A stretch of 17,723 nt of DNA from G020348385 sp964580235 (GTDB lineage Bacteria > Acidobacteriota > Aminicenantia > Aminicenantales > Aminicenantaceae): the NCBI GenBank assembly GCA_964580235.1, contig CAZOJY010000075.1, forward strand, positions 1 to 17,723, given 5' to 3'. Of this stretch, positions 6,953 to 14,002 are shown one piece after another. A program made the position numbers and the translations under genes. The notes under the pieces were generated by a model that was given only the letters and a program-made list of their open reading frames with translations, did not search any database and was not told where the DNA came from. Positions within the stretch are counted from its first letter, which is position 1. Each line of letters starts with the position of its first letter.

Positions 6953-7366
6953 GACTTGATCTCCAGCGTTGATTATTTGATCGATAAAGGCATCGCCGAT
7001 CCCGATCGCTTTGGGATCGGAGGCTGGTCGTACGGCGGATACATGGCAGCCTGGGCGGTGACTCAGACAAGTCGCTTCAAAGCGGCAGTTGCCGGGGCTC
7101 CAATGACGGACCTGGCCAGCGAGTATGGGACAGAGCTGGCGCTAATCAACGCCTACGACACCTGGTATTTGGGAAACCCCAACCCTGCTCCTCACGGGAG
7201 AAAATGATGTGACAGACCCTATCGGCCAGTGCCAGCAATTCTATCGCGGATTGAGACGCTGCGGGGTGGAAACGGAATCCGTGAAGAAAAACATCAAACC
7301 GATCTCCTGAACCGGGTCATCGCCTGGTTCGAGAAATATGTAAAAACCATTGAACAAAACAAATAA
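6953..7366 (+). pseudogene. Broken S9 (prolyl oligopeptidase family) peptidase, C-terminal half
   Basis: Three pieces of an S9 catalytic domain are recognisable. The first (6953 to about 7184) reads DLISSVDYLIDKGIADPDR and then GWSYGGYM, the nucleophile elbow with Ser intact, through YDTWYLGNP. The second (from 7185, +1 frame) reads LLLTGENDVTDPIGQ and QFYRGLRRCGVETE, and includes the region of the catalytic Asp. The third (from about 7292, back in the first frame) reads HQTDLLNRVIAWFEKYVK to a TAA at 7364. Deletions between pieces one and two, and between two and three, remove about 25 and about 10 residues by comparison with family patterns. The second deletion removes the catalytic His segment. 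The N-terminal beta-propeller is absent. It cannot encode an active peptidase. Its 3' end lies 8 bases before the ABC ATPase gene. Confidence 0.85.
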
Positions 7367-7374
7367 GATGTTTT

Positions 7375-8280
7375 ATGATGAGGAAAATGTATGTGATCGA
7401 AACACGAAACCTGACAAAATTTTATGGAAAATCCAGGGGGATCATCGATCTCAATTTAAAGATCGAGCCTGGTGAAATTTTCGGATTCATCGGGCCGAAC
7501 GGCGCGGGCAAATCCACCACTATCCGAACGCTTCTCGGATTGATTTTTCCTACTTCCGGAAGCGGCAGAATTTTCGGCCTGGACATCGTCAAAGATTCAA
7601 AAGAGATCAAAAAACAAATCGGCTTCATGCCCTCGGAAGTCCAGTATTATGAAAAGATGGATGCGCATGAGCTTCTCAGGTTTTCCGCTAATTTTTATGA
7701 AACAGACTGCGAATCCAGGATAGTTGAGTTGGCCGGCACTTTCGATCTGGATCTTAACAGGAGAATCATCGACCTTTCCCATGGAAATCAGAAAAAGATC
7801 TCTATTCTGCAGAGCCTCATCCATAAACCTGCATTGATGATCCTGGATGAGCCCACCAGCGGTCTTGATCCTCTGATGCAGGCAAAATTTTTCGACATTC
7901 TGAAAAAGGAAAACAGCCAGGGCACAACCATTTTTTTTTCCTCTCATACTCTGAGCGAAGTCCAAAAAATGTGCCGGAGAGTCGGAATAATCAAGGAGGG
8001 GAAAATTATTGCCGTGGAAGATATTGAATCTCTCAGGAAGAAACAACTCCGTAAAATACAAATCGAATTTTCTCACCCCGCAAAGATTGATGATATCAAT
8101 TGCCCTGGCATGATCGCCCCAAAGGCAGAAGACAACAATCTTCTTTTCATGTATTCAGGAACAATGAAAGATTTTATCGATACTATAGCCGGAAAAAAAA
8201 TCAAAGATTTGATCATCGAAGAGCCAACCCTAGAGGAAATCTTCATGCATTATTATTCAGAGGAAAATGATAAACACTAA
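7375..8280 (+). CDS. ABC transporter ATP-binding protein (ABC-2 type exporter)
   Basis: This cytoplasmic ATPase powers the ABC-2 permease encoded immediately downstream. Residue numbers count from ATG 7375. Walker A GPNGAGKST is at 40-48. The signature LSHGN is at 134-138, a variant of the LSxGN typical of this exporter subfamily. Walker B ALMILDE is at 153-159, the D-loop SGLD follows, and the H-loop His is at 191. The C-terminal about 90 residues form the accessory region ending in EEPTLEEIFMHYY, the usual DrrA/CcmA-like tail. Three nearby starts are possible (ATG 7375, 7378 and 7387). The last has AGG at 7381-7383 very close, so I keep the longest form without strong preference. The stop overlaps the permease start by 14 bases, indicating translational coupling. 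Substrate unknown. Confidence 0.93.
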   Translation: MMRKMYVIETRNLTKFYGKSRGIIDLNLKIEPGEIFGFIGPNGAGKSTTIRTLLGLIFPTSGSGRIFGLDIVKDSKEIKKQIGFMPSEVQYYEKMDAHELLRFSANFYETDCESRIVELAGTFDLDLNRRIIDLSHGNQKKISILQSLIHKPALMILDEPTSGLDPLMQAKFFDILKKENSQGTTIFFSSHTLSEVQKMCRRVGIIKEGKIIAVEDIESLRKKQLRKIQIEFSHPAKIDDINCPGMIAPKAEDNNLLFMYSGTMKDFIDTIAGKKIKDLIIEEPTLEEIFMHYYSEENDKH

Positions 8281-9088
8281 CCTATATTTGACAGAGCTGA
8301 AACGATACCGCAATTCCTTCATTGGTTGGAGTATTTCCATCAGTGTTTTGATCCTTTCAGGTATGGCCTTTTATCCTGTTTTGACGCAAGGAGATGTGCT
8401 CAAACAAATGACAGCGTTCTTTGAGAATCCCTTCATGAAAAATATGATGACGGCCTTTGGCGGCAGCTTGGATATGCTGACCAATGTCTTGGGATTTTAC
8501 TCCACCCGGAATGCGATGTTTATCATGCTCCTTGGGAGTTTTTTTTCTATACTCCTTGCCGGCAAAATCCTAGCTCGGGAAGAACAGGAAAAAACCGCAG
8601 AATTTCTTCTCTCTAAACCGGTTACGAGGCTAGAAGTTGCCCGGAGTAAATTGGCGGTTTATCTCAATTATTTGCTTCTTTTGAACATCGTCATCTTGAT
8701 CATTGGATTCATAAGCTTGGAAATATTCAAAGGAAACTCCCAATACAGCTTGAAGGCTTTTTTCATCAATTGGTTCTATTCCTTGTTGCTTATGCTGACA
8801 TTTGGTGCTATCGGTCTTTTTCTTTCCCTGTTGATAAAAAGAGGACGTCCGATCACAAACCTATCAATCGGCATTATTGTCGGGGCATACTTCATCGACG
8901 TTTTATCTAGAGCGACTCCGTCTGCCGACAAACTCGGTTACCTGAGCCCTTTTAAGTTTATCGACGCGGAAGTTCTTCGCCCCGACTATGCTCTTGTCGG
9001 TTGGCGGGTGATGTATTTTTTGGGAATATCCCTTGTGCTTTTTTTGCTAACCTTTATCTTGTACAAAAAAAAGGACATCCTCGTATAG
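8267..9088 (+). CDS. ABC-2 type transporter permease
   Basis: The 273-aa integral membrane protein has about six hydrophobic segments. The first is near 18-36, the second near 82-100, the third near 132-150 and the fourth near 168-188. The fifth is near 197-212 and the sixth near 245-265. The cytoplasmic segment REEQEKTAEFLLSKPVTR at about 104-121 is the typical coupling motif of ABC-2 permeases, of the kind that begin MxxxNLxxxELKR. It begins inside the ATPase gene, with an AGAGGA ribosome site in that gene's last codons. It forms the membrane part of the exporter with that ATPase. Family members export antibiotics, lipids or peptides or act in resistance; the sequence does not show which applies here. 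Confidence 0.9.
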   Translation: MINTNLYLTELKRYRNSFIGWSISISVLILSGMAFYPVLTQGDVLKQMTAFFENPFMKNMMTAFGGSLDMLTNVLGFYSTRNAMFIMLLGSFFSILLAGKILAREEQEKTAEFLLSKPVTRLEVARSKLAVYLNYLLLLNIVILIIGFISLEIFKGNSQYSLKAFFINWFYSLLLMLTFGAIGLFLSLLIKRGRPITNLSIGIIVGAYFIDVLSRATPSADKLGYLSPFKFIDAEVLRPDYALVGWRVMYFLGISLVLFLLTFILYKKKDILV

Positions 9089-9135
9089 CTGACAGCACTT
9101 CCCTTCCCAAGTTTTTTTGATCCTTGATCCGAAGA

Positions 9136-11238
9136 TTATTTACCGATAAAACGGTTGATGAACTCGAAGGTGCGGTTGTAGGCCTCCATCCGGTTTTTGT
9201 ACAGGAGGAATTCGTGAGGCTCGTCCGGAGCGATCATGAGTTCGATGTGCACATCCCCTTTCGCCCGCAGCTTTTGTACGAGGTCTGTGGTCTGCTGGAA
9301 CGGAACATTTCGGTCGTCATCTCCGTGGATGAACAGAACAGGCGACGTCCATGTCTTGATGCTTCCCACCGGGGAAGATTCACGGGCTATTTTGCGCTGT
9401 TCTTCAGGAAAATTTCTCCCACGCAGCTGGGACCAGTCATGGACACCGGCCATATCGACACCCACCTTGAAAATGTCTGAATTTCGGGCCAAAGCCATGG
9501 CCGTCATCAGGCCGCCGTAGGAGAGTCCCCATTTGCCTATGCGTTCCGGATCGACTTCGGCCCGGCTCTGCAGATACTTGGCCCCGGCCAGTACATCCTG
9601 GTATTCGGCTGCACCCCGCATGCCGGTTTTGGATGCGTTCCGGAAGGATCTTCCGTAGCCTATGCCGCTGCGGTAGTTTATGGAAATAACCACATATCCG
9701 TTGTTGGCAAAATATTGATTGATGCCGTAAGCCTCGGAATAGAACTCCATGTAATGCCAGCCCAAGAGCATCTGGCGGATGGGGCCGCCATGTGTATAAA
9801 CTACACCGGGACGCTTATCTCCTGGTTTGGCATCTTTGGGAAAAAACAGCTGACAGGGAATTTCCAGCCCGTCAGGGGCTTTAACAATAACAAGCTCCGG
9901 GACAACCAGTTCATCCATAGGAAATTCTAAGGGAAGAGTTTCCGGTGCAATCATTTCAATCCTTCCGCCGCTGGACGGAATAGTGGCGATAGAGGTGGGA
10001 TGAACGGCTGTGGAATAAAGAAAAGCCACATTTTTTCCTGATGCCAGAGCGACGGGATATGTTCCGATCGTGGCGCCTTCGGTCAGCTGAATGGGATTGC
10101 TGCTGCCGTCTGTGGGAACTTTCCATATGTGTCGTCCATGGATATCGGCCAGATTGCTGCTGAAGAACACGGTGACTCCGTCATTGGAAAGACCCAGGTG
10201 TTCTACAAAGCCCTCTCCCGGCGTGAGGTCCACAGGATCTCCTCCGGAAAGAGGCATGGAAAACACATGCTTCCAATTGTCGTGTTCAGCCGTAAAAAGG
10301 ATGCGATCGTTTGCTGTCACCTGAAAATTGCGGAGGGAATAAAATCGAGGTTCATCTTTTGGAAATTGCCAGATCTCCTTTGCTGTACCTGTTTCTGCAT
10401 CGGCCAACCATAAAGCGACGTTGGTAACTGGTCCGCGGCCCCGGAATCCTCTGAAAGCAGCCGCCCCGTACTGAAGCCCCGGTCTTCTCTGGAACACGAT
10501 TTTTGTCCCGTCTGCCGACCATGAAGGATTGCTGTCTCGGTCCACACTGGGAACGATCCATGTGATTTTTCTTTTTATTGTGTCGAACACTCCGATAAAA
10601 CTGTGATCGTTCCTCCGGGTGACAAAGGCGATCCGCATGCTGTCTGGAGACCATTGCGGAGAGCCGTTCTGGCCGGCTGCTTTAAATAGAAGCTCAGGTT
10701 TGGGAACATTCTTGGGATCGACCGGAGGAGTCAAAGGAGCACTGTAGATCAATCCTTCCTTCATGACTAAGAGCCATTGGCCGTCAGGAGAAATGACAGG
10801 TCCCCGGCCTGCAGCAACCCTCCAGAGCTGACCCGTATCTGTCTTGACCGCCCATATGGCCTGCTCCATACCGTCCGGATCACTCCGTGGATTGGTGACC
10901 CAGCCTTCGCTGTTAGGCCGGCCGCCTTTGACGAACACTACCGTTTTCCCATCGTCTGTAATGGAGACATCGGGGATCTCAAAGACTTCATCCTGGGCAA
11001 ATCCAGTCAGGTTAACAGGCTTGAAATCGGGGGCCGCCGCTGTCCAAACATTCCGCGCCCCTTTCTCATTAAAAACCCAGGCAATACGGTCAGCCTTTCT
11101 AGCTGATATCAAGCTCCAGGGATAAGGCGAACTCAGGACCTGCTCCAGCGTAAACGTTCCTTTGGCAGAAGCCTGTCCTGGCAGGCCAAAAACAATCACA
11201 AAACAAACACACAGAGCTAATAATTTTTGTAATTTCAT
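9136..11238 (-). CDS. Exported S9 family peptidase (prolyl oligopeptidase / dipeptidyl aminopeptidase type)
   Basis: The 700-aa protein starts at ATG 11238 behind a strong GAGGAGGGG site. Residues 1-25 are a signal peptide ending in ASA. A beta-propeller with TolB/PD40-like repeats follows, for example SPQWSPDSMRIAFVTRR and NPSWSADGTKIVFQRR. The C-terminal alpha/beta hydrolase domain (from about 440) has an oxyanion segment VVYTHGGP. The nucleophile Ser573 is in GLSYGG, Asp642 is in HGDDDRNVP and His675 is in EPHEF, so the triad is complete. Such enzymes cleave short peptides, often after Pro or as dipeptides, outside the cytoplasm. The upstream M14 gene on the same strand ends 59 bases before this start and suggests a two-gene peptidase operon. 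It converges on the ABC-2 permease gene with a 47-base gap. Confidence 0.92.
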   Translation of the reverse strand: MKLQKLLALCVCFVIVFGLPGQASAKGTFTLEQVLSSPYPWSLISARKADRIAWVFNEKGARNVWTAAAPDFKPVNLTGFAQDEVFEIPDVSITDDGKTVVFVKGGRPNSEGWVTNPRSDPDGMEQAIWAVKTDTGQLWRVAAGRGPVISPDGQWLLVMKEGLIYSAPLTPPVDPKNVPKPELLFKAAGQNGSPQWSPDSMRIAFVTRRNDHSFIGVFDTIKRKITWIVPSVDRDSNPSWSADGTKIVFQRRPGLQYGAAAFRGFRGRGPVTNVALWLADAETGTAKEIWQFPKDEPRFYSLRNFQVTANDRILFTAEHDNWKHVFSMPLSGGDPVDLTPGEGFVEHLGLSNDGVTVFFSSNLADIHGRHIWKVPTDGSSNPIQLTEGATIGTYPVALASGKNVAFLYSTAVHPTSIATIPSSGGRIEMIAPETLPLEFPMDELVVPELVIVKAPDGLEIPCQLFFPKDAKPGDKRPGVVYTHGGPIRQMLLGWHYMEFYSEAYGINQYFANNGYVVISINYRSGIGYGRSFRNASKTGMRGAAEYQDVLAGAKYLQSRAEVDPERIGKWGLSYGGLMTAMALARNSDIFKVGVDMAGVHDWSQLRGRNFPEEQRKIARESSPVGSIKTWTSPVLFIHGDDDRNVPFQQTTDLVQKLRAKGDVHIELMIAPDEPHEFLLYKNRMEAYNRTFEFINRFIGK

Positions 11239-11297
11239 TTCCCCTCCTCAATATTGAAATATTTTTTAAGTTGGCCCATTAAAGATCAATTCCTCGC

Positions 11298-12953
11298 TTA
11301 CTTTTTTCTTACTATTTCCTTGACCAGAGGGGTGGATTTGAGAAGCTTATAAACGGGATAGACCTGTTGGCCCCGACCCCACTGGGGAACGAGAAGACGG
11401 TCAAAAAAATTCCAGACCAGAAATCCATCATCACTTTCGGGCTCCAGGAGATAGGCAGCCACTTTGCCTAAAGGCTGGGCCATCGGAATGAATAAGGTTC
11501 CCTCTGGAAACTCCTTTTCCACTTTGGAATATTCCCCTTTGATACTGTTCAGGCGGTGCCCCTGATAAGGCCGCTCCTGCCCCTTGAGTTCTGTAACCTT
11601 GAAAGATTCGACTGTTAATTTCACGGACTGTGTGAGTTTTTCCACGGTGATTCCGTGCTGAAGAAGCTTGGCTTCGACTTCTGGGACAGGAACAGGAATA
11701 AGGTATCCGAAGGGTAGCTTGACCGATCTTTTGGCGAAAAATTCTGCAAAAAAAGGCATCGTGTAAGTTTGCGTTTTTTCTGTCCTGCGGATACGCCTCC
11801 TCCCGCTATCGGTCTGGTATGACTCCATCACGTATCCGTGGATGGTGATCTTGTCCTTGATTGGCCGGACATCGTATTCCACGCCGAATTGATCGTCAGC
11901 AGTCGGAGTCAGACCGCTCTGTATCGTCCGTTTATCCGCTTCCTGGATCAGCCTCACGATCTCCTCCTTGTGATCGTGGCAGTACTCCAGGAGTGCATGA
12001 AAGAGATGATATGCGCCCGTGACGCGTGCCTTGAAATCCGCATACGGGTAGTTCTCATTCAGAATGCCCAGGCGGTTTCTCAGGCCGAAATAATTGCTGA
12101 GATAGCGCGGTTGGGGGCCGAGCGGTTTCCATCCTTTTTCCGGTTCGCGAAAATCCATGAAATCGCCGTGTGGAATGCACAGGGTGTTGTATTTTTCCTT
12201 CAGAATTGTGTTGATTGCGGGGCGGACGCTGTCGCTCATGTACCGGATCAAAGACGTGTCTCCGTTGGGATTCAAGGCCCACACCCAGGTGACGACCTCC
12301 TCATGATAGGATCCGTTATGCGTGTGGCTGTCAAGAAGGACGGCCGGGTCCCATCGCAGCATGACGTTTTTCACCAACCCTGAAACCTCCGGGCTTTCCA
12401 GCTTCATGCCATCCCTGTTCAGATCCAGGTTCAAGCCGTTGTAACGCACTCCGACTCCTTGTTCTGGGCCGACTTGATTCTGCCGGTTATTCGGACTGAT
12501 CTTCTCGTTTCCATCGGGATTGAAGATTGGCGCAATGAGCACGATGACTTCATCCAGATAAGGAGCATTGTCGCTCAATGCCAGATCCCTGGCCAGCATT
12601 AATGCGGCCTCTTTGCCCTCCACTTCACCGGCATGGATGTTGGCCTGGATATACACAATTATCCGGTCGTCGTATGCAAGATCCTGCGGAGTGAATGGAA
12701 CAGGATTTCCGATCACAAGAAGCGGGATCTTGCGGCCTTCGGCACTCACCCCCATTGTCTCCATTCGAAGCCTAAGACTCTGTTTCTGAAGTTTTTGAAT
12801 AAAATCCACAACATCCGCATACTTAGAAGTGGCCGTGTATCCACTCGCTTCTGCTTTTGTGAGCGGTTTTTCCTGTTGACTCGAAAAAACAAAAAATGAA
12901 GTCACAACCAGCAGGCAAAAACTCATTAAACTCACAGTACATATTCTTTTCAT
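11298..12953 (-). CDS. Exported M14 family zinc carboxypeptidase (551 aa)
   Basis: I place the start at ATG 12953, not at the longer possible start at 13262. An AGGGG site lies 7 bases upstream, and the next residues form a signal peptide (MKRIC, a hydrophobic stretch, then SSQQ). The extra 103 codons of the longer form would run antisense through the nitroreductase start and resemble no family. The M14 fold is at about 40-330. Zinc ligands His107 and Glu110 are in the HAGE motif, with His210 in DSHTH. Substrate-binding Asn179-Arg180 are in NLDLNRD and the catalytic Glu is near 300 in NENYPY. NPDGNE at 145-150 is also typical. The C-terminal region (about 340-551) is a beta-rich extension. 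The enzyme should remove C-terminal residues from peptides in the periplasm or outside the cell and is followed by the S9 peptidase gene. Confidence 0.9.
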   Translation of the reverse strand: MKRICTVSLMSFCLLVVTSFFVFSSQQEKPLTKAEASGYTATSKYADVVDFIQKLQKQSLRLRMETMGVSAEGRKIPLLVIGNPVPFTPQDLAYDDRIIVYIQANIHAGEVEGKEAALMLARDLALSDNAPYLDEVIVLIAPIFNPDGNEKISPNNRQNQVGPEQGVGVRYNGLNLDLNRDGMKLESPEVSGLVKNVMLRWDPAVLLDSHTHNGSYHEEVVTWVWALNPNGDTSLIRYMSDSVRPAINTILKEKYNTLCIPHGDFMDFREPEKGWKPLGPQPRYLSNYFGLRNRLGILNENYPYADFKARVTGAYHLFHALLEYCHDHKEEIVRLIQEADKRTIQSGLTPTADDQFGVEYDVRPIKDKITIHGYVMESYQTDSGRRRIRRTEKTQTYTMPFFAEFFAKRSVKLPFGYLIPVPVPEVEAKLLQHGITVEKLTQSVKLTVESFKVTELKGQERPYQGHRLNSIKGEYSKVEKEFPEGTLFIPMAQPLGKVAAYLLEPESDDGFLVWNFFDRLLVPQWGRGQQVYPVYKLLKSTPLVKEIVRKK

Positions 12954-12960
12954 GATTTGA

Positions 12961-12965
12961 CCCCT
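12961..12965 (-). promoter_or_regulatory. Ribosome-binding site that fixes the M14 start
   Basis: On the minus strand AGGGG is followed by 7 bases and ATG at 12953. It selects the shorter 551-residue form, whose N-terminus is a good signal peptide. Confidence 0.7.
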
Positions 12966-13152
12966 AAAAAATATCAATCTCCATAGGATAAAGTCTAAAT
13001 CTAATTGATAATCCGGGTCAAATGAAATTTTTATTTTAGACATGGAATCTTTGTAAAGGACAGAGGCAAGCCGGATAAGCATGCGCCAAATTGCAGAAAT
13101 CGGTGATGGGTTCATTTTAGGGTTCACGGAAGTCCTCAGAGATGATATATTT

Positions 13153-13156
13153 GGAG
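13153..13156 (+). promoter_or_regulatory. Ribosome-binding site for the nitroreductase gene
   Basis: GGAG is followed by 9 bases and the GTG at 13166. It supports that start over ATG 13187, which has only a weak purine run upstream. An out-of-frame ATG at 13162 opens a short frame that ends quickly and is not the gene. Confidence 0.5.
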
Positions 13157-13165
13157 TTATAATGA

Positions 13166-13975
13166 GTGAACAGAAAGAGATATTCCATGGACATTCCAGT
13201 TGAAGATTGGTACAGGGCCATTTTCTACCGTCGTTCGCGCCGCAAATACAAGCAAAGCACACTGCCGGAGGATAAATTAGAACGTCTTTCCTCTGTCTGC
13301 CAAAACTTCCATCCTTTTCCCGAGGCCAGAGCTGTTTTAGTAGAGGAGCCTGGAGATCGGGTTTATCGGGGATTCATCGGTTCTTATGGAAAAATCGAAG
13401 ATGCGCCTGGGTATATCGCTTTCATCGGAAACATGAAATCACAGCGAGTCCAAGAAGCGGTGGGATACACTGGCGAAGGAATCATATTAGAGGCCACAGC
13501 CATGGGATTAGGCACATGCTGGGTGGGTGGCTTTTTCCGCCCTGAGTTCGTTGCTCATCAAATCCCGATCGGAAAAAATGAGCGTGTTCTAGCCATCACG
13601 CCCATCGGATTTCCCCTGGATTCTTTTTCTTTCCAAGAAAAACTCATGATCGGATTCGGTCGATTGCACAAGAGAAAACCCCTCAGCAAATTGGTGATTG
13701 GAACGCTAAAGCAGAATTGGATGAAAACAGCTCTTGAAGCGGCCCGGCTGGCCCCCTCCGCAGTTAACCGGCAGCCGTGGCGGTTTGAGATCGGCGACAA
13801 CACTATTTCTATCAATGTGGATAAAACCCAAGATACTTATAAGATCGCCCGTCGTTTGGACTGTGGGATTGCTATGCTTCATCTGGAGCTTGGGGCCCGG
13901 TATGCCAGCATCCTTGGCGGCTGGACATTTCCGCCTGACAGCCTCGCCTGCTTCACAGCGGAACCTGTCTTGTAG
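13166..13975 (+). CDS. Nitroreductase family protein (TM1586-type flavin oxidoreductase)
   Basis: The protein has 269 residues from GTG 13166, or 262 from ATG 13187 (MDIPVEDWY). The opening WYRAIFYRRSRRKY is the FMN-phosphate-binding start of nitroreductases. The first half ends with EGIILEATAMGLGTCWVGG at about 104-122, the usual core helix. The second half repeats the fold, with ALEAARLAPSAVNRQPWRFEI at about 190-210 matching the classical nitroreductase N-terminal motif. It continues to a helix with CGIAMLHLELGA. This internal duplication is what marks the TM1586-like subfamily. Such enzymes bind FMN and reduce nitro, quinone or thiazole/oxazole-type substrates with NAD(P)H. The gene is cytoplasmic, diverges from the M14 gene and converges on the larger M14 gene with a 27-base gap. 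Substrate unknown. Confidence 0.85.
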   Translation: MNRKRYSMDIPVEDWYRAIFYRRSRRKYKQSTLPEDKLERLSSVCQNFHPFPEARAVLVEEPGDRVYRGFIGSYGKIEDAPGYIAFIGNMKSQRVQEAVGYTGEGIILEATAMGLGTCWVGGFFRPEFVAHQIPIGKNERVLAITPIGFPLDSFSFQEKLMIGFGRLHKRKPLSKLVIGTLKQNWMKTALEAARLAPSAVNRQPWRFEIGDNTISINVDKTQDTYKIARRLDCGIAMLHLELGARYASILGGWTFPPDSLACFTAEPVL

Positions 13976-14002
13976 CAAAGGACGCATAAAAAGACCTCAA
14001 CT

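Noticed and set aside
6996..7020. Perfect 8-base inverted repeat CCGATCCC / GGGATCGG with a 9-base loop
   Set aside because: It lies inside the S9 remnant, where the codons for ADPDRFGIGG explain it, and no T-run follows. It is unlikely to be a terminator or operator.
11838..12383. Long plus-strand frame of 181 codons opposite the M14 gene
   Set aside because: It is a shadow of the real minus-strand gene, whose zinc-peptidase motifs and signal peptide are clear.
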